DNA of 64,000 nucleotides from Photobacterium marinum (GCF_000331515.1 NZ_AMZO01000015.1:35901-99900), one strand, 5' to 3'; shown: positions 34,712-43,346, numbered from the stretch's first letter. Notes: a model not told the origin generated them from the letters alone. Program-made: numbers and translations.

Positions 34712-36708
34712 GTTGGTTAACCAGGCTGTATCAGACTTATGAAGCGGCTCAGGCGCTTGATTTACCTCAATCTGAGCAAATCATGCCGATTTGCCATACC
34801 CCGCAGAATGCTCATATTCATATCACGATCAATGAGCAGGGGGAGTTCTTGCGCGCCAGTGTATTGGAAAAGACCCAGATCATTCTGCCAGCGACGGAAG
34901 AGTCGGCTGGGCGGGCTGGAAGTAAGCCGCCGCCTCATCCGCTTTGTGACAAATTGCAGTATGTCGCCGCCGACTATAAAGCCTATGGTGGGGCGAAGCC
35001 GTCATTTTATGACAAGTATTGTCAGTTACTCGATAGCTGGGTTTCATCATCGTTTACTCACCTAAAAGCGCGGGCGGTTTATCGTTATATCCGTAAAGGC
35101 CGGGTGATGGCCGATCTTATCGCAGCCGGGATCTGCTTTGCTGATGATGACGAACAGTTGCTGACATCATGGCAGGATAGCGAACAACCGCAGCCCCTGT
35201 TATTCAAAATGCTGCCGAAAGAGAAAGGGCATATTGAACAGGGCAGTGCCCTGGTGTGCTGGAGTGTCGAATGTGTCGGTGATAAATGTCCCGAAACGTG
35301 GAAAGACAGAAGCTTACAACAGGCGTGGATTGATTTTGATATCCATAATGGCGGTAGCGCGGAACTGTGCCTCGTTACCGGAAAAGAAGCGGCGGCTGCT
35401 GTGAATCATCCGGCAAAAATTCGGCATACCGGCGATAAAGCCAAGCTTATCTCCTCAAATGATAAATCAGGTTATACCTTCCGCGGGCGCTTTTTTGATT
35501 CCCACCAGGCGGCCAATGTCAGCTTTGAGGTGACTCAGAAGGCCCATAATACCTTACGGTGGTTAATAGAGCGTCAGGGATATCGCAATGGTGAGCAAGT
35601 CATTGTTGCATGGGCTGTGAAAGGATCCCTGATCCTCCAGCCGATGGAAGATCCGGAGCTTGAAGAGCAGGATTATGACACCTTTGAAGCTGGCTGGGGC
35701 TGGGGGGATGATGACTTAGCAGCGCAGGTTATTTCTAGTTCACCAGATACTCCAGAAGTACCGGATAGGGTTGAGCACACCCGGGATCTGGGTCAGCGGT
35801 TCGGGCATCTTTTCAGGCATAAACTCAAAGGCAGCCACTCTGCGGTTTCTCTGACTGTTACCGATACGATTGTTGTTATGGGGCTGGATTCAGCCACGCC
35901 TGGGCGGATGGGGATCACCTATTACCGCGATTTCTTGTCTTATGAATACCTCTCCAACCTTGAAGCCTGGCACCGCGACTGTGCCTGGTGGCAGCGGGCC
36001 AGTAAAGAAAAGCAAGAAGCTGGCAAGCCGAAATGGTATCGCTGCGCGCCCAGTACCTGGGCCATTTTACAGGCTGTGTATGGCGATATTATCAAGAGCA
36101 ATGAAAGCCTGAAGAAAAACCTTTCTGAACGCCTGCTGCCCTGTATTACAGAACGCCGCTCGATCCCTGTCGATATGATGCGCCGTGCCACTCAGCGAGC
36201 GGCGCAGCGCCACAGTTTCAAAATAGATGAGCAGTGGCAATGGGAACAAAACCTTGGCGTAGCCTGCGCACTTTATCGTGGTTATGCCATTCGCCAATTA
36301 GGGAGAAAATACGCTATGGCGCTAGAAACAGACAACCATTCACGCGATTACCTGTATGGCCGCTTACTTGCGATTGCTGAAAATGTTGAGCAATTTGCGC
36401 TGGATAAAGCAGGAGAAAAGCGCCTGACCAATGCCGCACGCCTGATGCAACGCTTTGCTGACCGCCCGTTTTCAACCTGGAAAACCATTGAACTGTCGTT
36501 GCAACCTTATTGGCATCGCCTGCAGGGAACCTATGGTGGTTTCGTCTATAACCGTAAAAAAGCCCTGGATGAAGTATTGGGCGCATTTGACAGCGAAAGT
36601 TTCAGCAGTGACAAAGCCCTTTCAGCCGAATTTCTGCTTGGCTTCCACAGCCAGCGCCTTGAGTTGATGGTGAAAAAAGCCGAAACCGAATTAACCGAAC
36701 AAGAATAA
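34708..36708 (+). CDS. cas8c: Cas8c (Csd1), large subunit of type I-C Cascade
   Basis: The 666-residue large subunit recognises the PAM and helps open target DNA. The Csd1-family features are the N-terminal LTRLYQTYEAAQALDLPQSE, ATEESAGRAGSKPPPHPLCDKLQYVAAD, SGYTFRGRFFDSHQAANVSFE (a well-conserved stretch) and the helical C-terminus beginning DYLYGRLLAIAENVEQFA. It overlaps cas5c by 4 bp and ends 10 bp before cas7c. An internal in-frame ATG at 36316, with AGGGAG ten bases upstream, probably yields a separate small subunit, Cas11c (see that entry). Confidence 0.96.
   Translation: MSWLTRLYQTYEAAQALDLPQSEQIMPICHTPQNAHIHITINEQGEFLRASVLEKTQIILPATEESAGRAGSKPPPHPLCDKLQYVAADYKAYGGAKPSFYDKYCQLLDSWVSSSFTHLKARAVYRYIRKGRVMADLIAAGICFADDDEQLLTSWQDSEQPQPLLFKMLPKEKGHIEQGSALVCWSVECVGDKCPETWKDRSLQQAWIDFDIHNGGSAELCLVTGKEAAAAVNHPAKIRHTGDKAKLISSNDKSGYTFRGRFFDSHQAANVSFEVTQKAHNTLRWLIERQGYRNGEQVIVAWAVKGSLILQPMEDPELEEQDYDTFEAGWGWGDDDLAAQVISSSPDTPEVPDRVEHTRDLGQRFGHLFRHKLKGSHSAVSLTVTDTIVVMGLDSATPGRMGITYYRDFLSYEYLSNLEAWHRDCAWWQRASKEKQEAGKPKWYRCAPSTWAILQAVYGDIIKSNESLKKNLSERLLPCITERRSIPVDMMRRATQRAAQRHSFKIDEQWQWEQNLGVACALYRGYAIRQLGRKYAMALETDNHSRDYLYGRLLAIAENVEQFALDKAGEKRLTNAARLMQRFADRPFSTWKTIELSLQPYWHRLQGTYGGFVYNRKKALDEVLGAFDSESFSSDKALSAEFLLGFHSQRLELMVKKAETELTEQE
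36316..36708 (+). CDS. cas11c: Putative Cas11c small subunit from internal start in cas8c
   Basis: An in-frame ATG at 36316 (codon 537 of cas8c) is preceded by AGGGAG at 36300-36305. It would give a 130-residue, mostly helical protein beginning MALETDNHSRDYLYGRLL and ending at the cas8c stop. In other type I-C systems, independent translation of the cas8c C-terminus produces Cas11c, needed for a complete Cascade. The position, size and ribosome-binding site here fit that precedent. The sequence shows the signal only. Translation is inferred. Confidence 0.65.
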   Translation: MALETDNHSRDYLYGRLLAIAENVEQFALDKAGEKRLTNAARLMQRFADRPFSTWKTIELSLQPYWHRLQGTYGGFVYNRKKALDEVLGAFDSESFSSDKALSAEFLLGFHSQRLELMVKKAETELTEQE

Positions 36709-36718
36709 GGACATCATT

Positions 36719-37591
36719 ATGCCTCTCAGTAATAAAATTGATTTTGCCATTATTTTTCGGGTCAACCATGCCAACCCGAATGGCGACCCACTTAATGGTA
36801 ACCGCCCACGTCAGGACTATGATGGCTATGGGGAAGTGACAGATGTTTGTCTGAAAAGGAAAATGCGAGATCGTCTGCAAGAGCAAGGGTATCCGATTTT
36901 TGTTCAGTCTGATGAGAAGAAAACCGATGGTATGCCGAGCCTGCGTGTAAGGGCGGAATCGGAAGAGTTCGGTGTGGGTAAGGATGTTTTTAATACCAAA
37001 AAAACGCCGATCACCGAGGCGGCCAAAATCGTATGTAATAAGTGGTTGGATGTAAGGGCTTTTGGTCAGGTATTTGCGTATTCGAAAACATCCGGCAGTG
37101 AAGGTATTTCATTACCTATTCGCGGCCCGGTCACTATCCAGTCGGCATTTAGTCTTGAACCTATCAGTATTTCCAGCACTCAGATCACCAAGAGCGTCAG
37201 CGGTGAAGGCGACGGCAATAAAAAAAGTTCTGACACCATGGGGATGAAACACCGTGTGGATAGTGCTACTTATGTAACTTTCGGCGCCATGACGCCTCAA
37301 TTGGCGGAGAAAACTGGATTCAGTAATGAAGATGCCGAAGTGATTAAAGCGGTGCTGCCACGGCTTTTTGAAGGCGATGCGTCATCGGCGCGCCCGGAAG
37401 GCTCCATGATGGTAGAAAAAGTCATCTGGTGGCAGCACGACAGTAAATCTGGCCAATATTCTTCAGCCAAAGTCCACCAAACCGTACGGGAGCATTTAAA
37501 TAAAGGGCTGCCATTAGATACATCAGCGCTAAACGACAGTCTGCTTAATACTTTGCCTGGTCTATCTCCTGAAATTATTGACGGATTTTAA
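36719..37591 (+). CDS. cas7: Cas7c (Csd2), backbone subunit of type I-C Cascade
   Basis: This 290-residue RAMP protein forms the helical filament along the crRNA spacer. The N-terminal signature IDFAIIFRVNHANPNGDPLNGNRPR, with the NPNGDP motif, identifies Csd2. IRGPVTIQSAFSLEPI, then MGMKHRVDSATYVTFGAM and MMVEKVIWWQHDSKSGQYSSAKVHQ follow. AAGGA precedes the ATG. It lies 10 bp after cas8c and one base before cas4. No defect is visible. Confidence 0.97.
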   Translation: MPLSNKIDFAIIFRVNHANPNGDPLNGNRPRQDYDGYGEVTDVCLKRKMRDRLQEQGYPIFVQSDEKKTDGMPSLRVRAESEEFGVGKDVFNTKKTPITEAAKIVCNKWLDVRAFGQVFAYSKTSGSEGISLPIRGPVTIQSAFSLEPISISSTQITKSVSGEGDGNKKSSDTMGMKHRVDSATYVTFGAMTPQLAEKTGFSNEDAEVIKAVLPRLFEGDASSARPEGSMMVEKVIWWQHDSKSGQYSSAKVHQTVREHLNKGLPLDTSALNDSLLNTLPGLSPEIIDGF

Positions 37592-37592
37592 G

Positions 37593-38216
37593 ATGGACAC
37601 TCGCTTGATCCCGCTTTCAGCCTTACAGCATTACGTATTTTGCCCCCGCCAGTGCGCGCTAATACATAATGAACAGGTCTGGGCTGATAATTTTTTAACG
37701 GCTCAGGGTATTCAGCTTCATGATCGTGTGGATCACGGCGAGCCGGAAACCCGCAAGGGGATCCGCTATGAGCGCGGGGTAGCGGTTGCTGCCCCAACCT
37801 TAGGGCTGACGGGTAAATTGGATTTGCTGGAATATAACAAGAAGCGCCATTGTTATATCCCCGTTGAATATAAACGCGGGCGGCCAAAAATAGATGATTG
37901 TGACACCATTCAGTTATGTGCCCAGGCACTTTGCATTGAAGAAATGACGTCTGCTTCTGTCACAACAGGGGCGCTGTGGTACTGGCAGACTCGCAAGCGA
38001 TGTGAAGTTGCGATTGATGATGCACTCAGACATAAAACGCTGACAACGATTGCTGGCGTCAAACAGCTATTGCTTGCGGGTAAAACACCTAAAACCAAAT
38101 GGTGTAGTGCTTGTAAAGCCTGTTCTCTTGTCGAATTGTGTTATCCCAAACTGCTTAGCAGAGATAAAACGAACCGATACCTGTCAGCGTTGTTTGCAAT
38201 GGGGGATGACGAATGA
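37593..38216 (+). CDS. cas4: Cas4, RecB-like exonuclease for spacer processing
   Basis: The product is a 207-residue Fe-S nuclease. The N-terminal LSALQHYVFCPRQCALIH carries the first cluster cysteine and the C-terminal KWCSACKACSLVELC carries the others. The RecB motif residues are visible in TGKLDLLEY and IPVEYKRGRPK. Cas4 trims prespacers and helps select and orient them by PAM in types I-A to I-D. I use the ATG at 37593, which places the conserved LIPLSALQHYVFCP near the N-terminus. A frame from 37578 would overlap cas7c. It overlaps cas1 by 4 bp. Confidence 0.95.
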   Translation: MDTRLIPLSALQHYVFCPRQCALIHNEQVWADNFLTAQGIQLHDRVDHGEPETRKGIRYERGVAVAAPTLGLTGKLDLLEYNKKRHCYIPVEYKRGRPKIDDCDTIQLCAQALCIEEMTSASVTTGALWYWQTRKRCEVAIDDALRHKTLTTIAGVKQLLLAGKTPKTKWCSACKACSLVELCYPKLLSRDKTNRYLSALFAMGDDE

Positions 38217-39241
38217 AAAAACTGCAAAATTGCCTCTATATCAACCGTGATGGTGCCTATCTACATAAAGAACGGGAAACATTGCTGATTGAGCAGCGTA
38301 TAGACGGCAAAAAACAAAAGCTCATGCAACTTCCTATTCATTCTATTGGGCATATTTTTTGTTTCGGTAACGTGATGGTATCGCCTCAGGTGATGGGGTT
38401 TTGTGGTGAAAATGCAACAGGACTGGCATTTTTCAATCAATATGGGCGTTTCCAAGCTCGGGTTGTCGGTAAGCAAAGCGGCAACGTGTTACTTCGGCGG
38501 CAGCAGTATCGCATCTCCGATGAGCAGGCCGTGGTGTTGGCCAGGAATATTGTGGCAGCCAAAGTGCGATCGTCTCGACAGGTTTTGCAACGCCATACCC
38601 GAAATCATCAGTCAACCCCGGAAATGGAGTGCGCAATACAACGTCACCGGCAAATTGTTGAAGCACTTTCCGCTCAGCAGGACTTAGAAAAAATACGCGG
38701 GCTGGAGGGTGAAGCGGCCAGTCATTATTTTTCGGTATTTGGCTCTCTCATTACAAATACAGATAAAGCGTTTAGCTTTGAAAACCGTAATCGCAGGCCC
38801 CCCAAAGATCCTGTCAATGCGATGCTTTCATTTCTTTATGCGGTATTGGGGAATGAAATCAGCAGTGCGTTGCAAGGTGTCGGGTTAGATCCTCAAGCGG
38901 GTTTTTTGCATGCAGAGCGTCCTGGTCGGGATAGTTTAGCGCAGGATCTGCTAGAAGAGTTTCGCGCTTTGATTGTCGACAGGTTGGTATTAACGCTGAT
39001 CAACCGTAATCAGGTCGGAAGTAAGGATTTTGAGGTTGATGCACTTGGTGGTGTAACGATAAAGGAAGATGCCAGGAAAGCAGTATTGCAGGCTTATCAG
39101 TTAAAAAAACAAGAAGAGATCATCCATCCGTTTTTAAATGAAAAGGTTGCCATAGGTTTATTGCCGCATGTCCAGTCTATGTTGTTGGCTCGGTATATAC
39201 GGGGCGATCTTGATAATTATCCGCCATATTATTCTCGATAA
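38213..39241 (+). CDS. cas1: Cas1, CRISPR integrase
   Basis: The 342-residue metal-dependent integrase joins new spacers at the leader-repeat junction. Conserved segments are LYINRDGAYLHKERETLLIE, the metal-binding glutamate in RGLEGEAASHYFSVFGSLI, FSFENRNRRPPKDPVNAMLSFLYAVLG, and the histidine and acidic ligands in GFLHAERPGRDSLAQDLLEEFRALIVDRL. The length and motifs are those of type I-C Cas1. Its ATG overlaps the cas4 stop by 4 bp. With Cas2 it would serve both flanking arrays. Confidence 0.97.
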   Translation: MKKLQNCLYINRDGAYLHKERETLLIEQRIDGKKQKLMQLPIHSIGHIFCFGNVMVSPQVMGFCGENATGLAFFNQYGRFQARVVGKQSGNVLLRRQQYRISDEQAVVLARNIVAAKVRSSRQVLQRHTRNHQSTPEMECAIQRHRQIVEALSAQQDLEKIRGLEGEAASHYFSVFGSLITNTDKAFSFENRNRRPPKDPVNAMLSFLYAVLGNEISSALQGVGLDPQAGFLHAERPGRDSLAQDLLEEFRALIVDRLVLTLINRNQVGSKDFEVDALGGVTIKEDARKAVLQAYQLKKQEEIIHPFLNEKVAIGLLPHVQSMLLARYIRGDLDNYPPYYSR

Positions 39242-39254
39242 GTGAGCGTCTATT

Positions 39255-39548
39255 ATGATGGTATTAGTTACTTATGATGTTTCTTTTGATGATGTTGATG
39301 GTAAGAGACGTCTGCGCAAGTTAGCTAAAGCTTGTTTGGATTATGGTGTTCGGGTGCAATATTCCGTGTTTGAATGCGATATTGCCCCCGACCAATGGGT
39401 GAAGTTTAAAGCTCTGTTATTGTCGATTTATGATCCAGATGTAGACAGTTTGCGCTTTTATAAACTGGGCAAAAACTGGCGCAATCGTGTTGAGCATCAT
39501 GGTGCGAAAGTTGCCGTCGATATTTTTCAGGACGCACTTATTCTTTAG
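39255..39548 (+). CDS. cas2: Cas2, adaptation complex subunit
   Basis: The 97-residue ferredoxin-fold protein bridges two Cas1 dimers. It begins MMVLVTYDVSFDDVDGKRRLRK, with the conserved YDV aspartate, and continues YGVRVQYSVFECDIAPDQW, as in type I-C Cas2. Two adjacent ATG codons at the start make a one-residue difference. It is the last gene of the operon, and its stop codon lies immediately before the conserved distal block of leader 2. Confidence 0.96.
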   Translation: MMVLVTYDVSFDDVDGKRRLRKLAKACLDYGVRVQYSVFECDIAPDQWVKFKALLLSIYDPDVDSLRFYKLGKNWRNRVEHHGAKVAVDIFQDALIL

Positions 39549-39725
39549 TGCGCTAATCCCTTGTTCTCATCAAAATCCTAGGAGGTTAGCGTGTTCTTAA
39601 TTTATTGAAAAATAAGCTCTTTAATAAATTACCGAATACAAAATGAATGTCACGTTAAGTAAATTGCGGAGGTTAGCGATTTTTACTCATTTTGTGTACA
39701 TTATTTAAGCCTTCTATGGAAGGCA
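39549..39725 (+). promoter_or_regulatory. Leader of CRISPR array 2
   Basis: This 177-bp AT-rich leader is homologous, in inverted orientation, to leader 1. It has the distal block with CGCTAATC (39551-39558) and GGTTAGCG (39584-39591), a 27-nt block at 39604-39630 (25/27 identical), a second GGTTAGCG at 39671-39678 ending 47 nt from the first repeat, and the repeat-proximal hairpin GCCTTC/GAAGGC (39709-39724, loop TATG). It presumably contains the array promoter and integration signals. Confidence 0.85.
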
Positions 39726-41749
39726 GTCGCTCCCTCCACGGGAGCGTGGATTGAAACCAATTAATGGTACTCCTAGTGCGATGGTATCACTGTCGCTCCC
39801 TCCACGGGAGCGTGGATTGAAACTCGTCGTCTCTTGCGAACTGATTCCTGAATGGAGGTCGCTCCCTCCACGGGAGCGTGGATTGAAACTTCTTTCATTG
39901 GTACTTGCTTTACAAGCATAAAGTCGCTCCCTCCACGGGAGCGTGGATTGAAACCATTGCTATACTCTCTAAGCAAGACAACATCACCCGTCGCTCCCTC
40001 CACGGGAGCGTGGATTGAAACAGCAGAATGATGACTTGAGCCAGGATGCAAGTGTGTCGCTCCCTCCACGGGAGCGTGGATTGAAACATATTGTAAACTC
40101 ATCACTCAAAACTAAAACGATATGTCGCTCCCTCCACGGGAGCGTGGATTGAAACTTTCATGAACTTATGAATATCATGATGGCCTTTAGTCGCTCCCTC
40201 CACGGGAGCGTGGATTGAAACTCTCTACTCAGTTTGTCACATTCCGCCTGACCGCCGTCGCTCCCTCCACGGGAGCGTGGATTGAAACACCGGAATGATT
40301 AAAATCAAAGGGTGGACAGTCAGTCGCTCCCTCCACGGGAGCGTGGATTGAAACTTGCTAAGCAAAAAATCAACTGCGTGTTTAACTGGTCGCTCCCTCC
40401 ACGGGAGCGTGGATTGAAACTCTGGGGTGATAAGAAATGCATTCCAAAATACCCCGTCGCTCCCTCCACGGGAGCGTGGATTGAAACTAACTAAAGTCCT
40501 GGGTAAGTCGTCAGACATGGAGTCGCTCCCTCCACGGGAGCGTGGATTGAAACGTAATTACGAGAGATATACGAGATGGGCAAGAAGGTCGCTCCCTCCA
40601 CGGGAGCGTGGATTGAAACGATAATATCTCCTGCCGAATACAACTGCTTGATGGGTCGCTCCCTCCACGGGAGCGTGGATTGAAACATGGTAAGTTTGAA
40701 GCTTGGGAGCTTGAAATAAAAGGTCGCTCCCTCCACGGGAGCGTGGATTGAAACTCGAATGCATCAATGATCTGCCACTTGTGACCCTGTCGCTCCCTCC
40801 ACGGGAGCGTGGATTGAAACTCGTTAAAGAGTACAGGGGGCAGTAATGCTTTTGGTCGCTCCCTCCACGGGAGCGTGGATTGAAACCAGTAAGCGGTAGT
40901 GGTTACCGTAATGTAGTTGGGTCGCTCCCTCCACGGGAGCGTGGATTGAAACATCACAGCAAGGGCCTGAACTCTCTCTTTTGCCTCGTCGCTCCCTCCA
41001 CGGGAGCGTGGATTGAAACTTCGACCGCCGGATATTTTAACCGTCATACCATAAGTCGCTCCCTCCACGGGAGCGTGGATTGAAACTTGGTGGTGACTAT
41101 GATGTGATAAGCCTTTTCTCGTCGCTCCCTCCACGGGAGCGTGGATTGAAACTAAAAAAGACCCGAGTGTTGGCGGTGTTACTTTTGAGTCGCTCCCTCC
41201 ACGGGAGCGTGGATTGAAACCGTCTACGGTTGGCTTGGACTTGTCCTTTCCGAGGTCGCTCCCTCCACGGGAGCGTGGATTGAAACACGCTACAGCGAAC
41301 CTTTACCCTCTGAATAGTAGGTCGCTCCCTCCACGGGAGCGTGGATTGAAACACATTCATCCCATTCTTGCTCGGTAAGGTTCCCATGTCGCTCCCTCCA
41401 CGGGAGCGTGGATTGAAACCAGAAAGGCAAGATTAAATATTCTGACGAAACACGTCGCTCCCTCCACGGGAGCGTGGATTGAAACATGTTCGCGACCGCG
41501 GTCGCATTGAATAGTTTCTGGTCGCTCCCTCCACGGGAGCGTGGATTGAAACGGTGTTATTGGGGATATGTGATTAAAGCGGTGTAGTCGCTCCCTCCAC
41601 GGGAGCGTGGATTGAAACCCAGTTGACCGGCGACGAAACTCACTGAGAATTGTCGCTCCCTCCACGGGAGCGTGGATTGAAACCGTGATTCCAAGGTGTT
41701 GCCGTTGAAAAGCGGAAGTCGCTCCCTCCACGGAAGCGTGAATTAAAAC
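39726..41749 (+). CRISPR. Type I-C CRISPR array 2: 31 repeats, 30 spacers
   Basis: I counted thirty-one 32-bp repeats from 39726-39757 to 41718-41749, with spacers of 33-36 nt (mostly 34). The repeat starts GTCGCTCCCTCC and ends GTGGATTGAAAC. It differs from array 1 only at position 13 (A instead of G, in the stem loop: TCCAC against TCCGC), and all 31 copies keep the A. The last repeat (41718-41749) is degenerate: GGAAGCG for GGGAGCG and GTGAATTAAAAC at the end. This is the usual mark of the leader-distal, oldest end. A strong terminator follows at 41870-41899. Confidence 0.97.
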
Positions 41750-41806
41750 TCAAGATTTAAATCTTTAAAATTATTGGCAAATAAAATAACGGGAACGACA
41801 TAAAAA

Positions 41807-41844
41807 AACACCCTGGCAAACCGAGAGAAAATAACCAGGGTGTT
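41807..41844 (-). terminator. Terminator of the YfcC-type transporter gene (minus strand)
   Basis: AACACCCTGG (41807-41816) and CCAGGGTGTT (41835-41844) form a perfect 10-bp stem with an 18-nt loop. On the minus strand a run of seven T residues follows. It ends minus-strand transcription before array 2. Confidence 0.75.
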
Positions 41845-41869
41845 CGAGAAATTATGAGGTTTTTCTTTC

Positions 41870-41899
41870 AATCAGCAGCCATAGGCTGCTGATTTTTTT
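41870..41899 (+). terminator. Rho-independent terminator downstream of CRISPR array 2
   Basis: AATCAGCAGCC (41870-41880), loop ATA and GGCTGCTGATT (41884-41894) form a perfect 11-bp stem that runs into a T-tract on the plus strand. Nothing but the array lies upstream on this strand, so it should end the pre-crRNA. Confidence 0.85.
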
Positions 41900-41930
41900 A
41901 CGTGCTTGTTTTCGCACTGGTTATGTTGCC

Positions 41931-43346
41931 TTATAGCATGCTTGCTCCAATGGACAGAACTACGCAGTTCAGGGCAACGAAGAAGGCTACCAGTGGGGCA
42001 ATGAACTTCAGCCAGGTCACATAAGGAATACGTGCAATAGCAAGGCCGCCCATCAATACACCGTAAGTCGGCGTCACAAATAAGATAGTACCGATACCAC
42101 TCATAAAGGCAGTCACTACCAGGTCTCGACCTGTGTTTGCAAAGTCACTTAGTGGTGCCAGGATTGGCATACTCATTACGGCCAGGCCTGATGTTGAAGG
42201 GACGATGAAAGAAAGCAGCATCTCAATCCAGTAAACGGTGTTAATAAAGAGTACGGAACTCTTACCGGCTACAATGCCTTCAGCGTAGCTCAGGATAGTA
42301 TCTGTAATGTTGCCTGCTTCCATGACGACCACGATACCTCGGGCCACACCGACAATCAGGGCTACACCAATCAGATCCGCAGCACCGGCAACAAATGAGT
42401 TAATCAGGTCATCTTCTTTCAGGCGGCCGACGATGCCGCATACAATACCCATGAAGATAAACAGGGTTGCCATTTCAGCCATCCACCATCCCAGGCAGGA
42501 AACACCATAGATCATGATGGCAAACGTCAGGATAAACAGTACCAGCACCGCTTTTTGTGACAGTGTCAGTTCTGGTAATTTATCGGTTGTCTCTTTATTA
42601 CCCAGGAAGTGAGCTTCATTTTCTTTTCTCTGATTTGCCAGCAAAGATAATTCTGGGTTGTTTTGGATTTTCTTCGCATAGCGCATGACATAAGCACAGC
42701 CGACAACAAGAGCGATAGCCAGAATTGCAAAGCGAAGCTCGACACCACTTAGGAAATCAACACTGGCTGCATTCGACGCGATAACCGTACCGAAAGGGTT
42801 AATAGTGGAACCCAGTGTACCCACACCGGTACCGACAAAGATAACAGCAACGGCAACCAGAGGATCAAAGCGGGCTGTCATGAAAATAGGGATCAGCAGG
42901 CCGTAAAAGGCAAGGGACTCTTCGGCCATACCGTAGGAGGTGCCGCCCAGTGCAAACAGGAACATCAGGATGGGGATCATGTAGATCTCTTTGCCTTTCA
43001 GACGCACCATGATCCTGGCGATCCCGGTATCAATGGCACCTGTCTGGGTCACTATTCCCAGAAAACCGCCGACCATAAGGACAAACAGGCTGACATCAAT
43101 TGCGCCGATTACGCCGCTCACCGGATCATAAAAGCCGGAAATCGGGGCCATCAGAGTATCGAAAAAGCCTTGCGGGGTGGATTCAATGACATGGAATGAG
43201 CCGGGTACAGGTACTTCGCGGCCAAGGTTTTCGTTCATCTCACGTACGTACTTACCAGCCGGTAACACATAGGTCAGCATGGCAAAGAAAGCGATCAGGA
43301 AGAACAAGATCGTAAAGGTATTGGGAAATTTTTTTATTTTTAGCAT
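41931..43346 (-). CDS. YfcC-family (DcuC/ArsD-like) membrane transporter
   Basis: This 471-residue inner-membrane carrier has about twelve transmembrane segments. It starts with FPNTFTILFFLIAFFAMLTYVLPAGKY, the usual YfcC opening. The hairpin signatures GGTSYGMAEESLAFYGLLIPI and VGTGVGTLGSTINPFGTVIAS and the later IVPSTSGLAVMSMPILAPLSD identify the YfcC/C4-dicarboxylate anaerobic carrier family. Related proteins carry amino acids or dicarboxylates. GAGGA precedes the ATG. It lies 45 bp after an ornithine-type racemase gene and probably shares its transcript, suggesting uptake or exchange of a basic amino acid such as ornithine. The substrate is inferred from context. Confidence 0.88.
   Translation of the reverse strand: MLKIKKFPNTFTILFFLIAFFAMLTYVLPAGKYVREMNENLGREVPVPGSFHVIESTPQGFFDTLMAPISGFYDPVSGVIGAIDVSLFVLMVGGFLGIVTQTGAIDTGIARIMVRLKGKEIYMIPILMFLFALGGTSYGMAEESLAFYGLLIPIFMTARFDPLVAVAVIFVGTGVGTLGSTINPFGTVIASNAASVDFLSGVELRFAILAIALVVGCAYVMRYAKKIQNNPELSLLANQRKENEAHFLGNKETTDKLPELTLSQKAVLVLFILTFAIMIYGVSCLGWWMAEMATLFIFMGIVCGIVGRLKEDDLINSFVAGAADLIGVALIVGVARGIVVVMEAGNITDTILSYAEGIVAGKSSVLFINTVYWIEMLLSFIVPSTSGLAVMSMPILAPLSDFANTGRDLVVTAFMSGIGTILFVTPTYGVLMGGLAIARIPYVTWLKFIAPLVAFFVALNCVVLSIGASML

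Noticed and set aside
39773..41731. Repetitive reading frames across array 2
   Set aside because: Same reason: in-frame read-through of 32-bp repeats, not proteins.
29706..41749. Possibility that the two arrays are one array duplicated by assembly error
   Set aside because: The spacers differ throughout, the repeats differ at a fixed position and the leaders have diverged.
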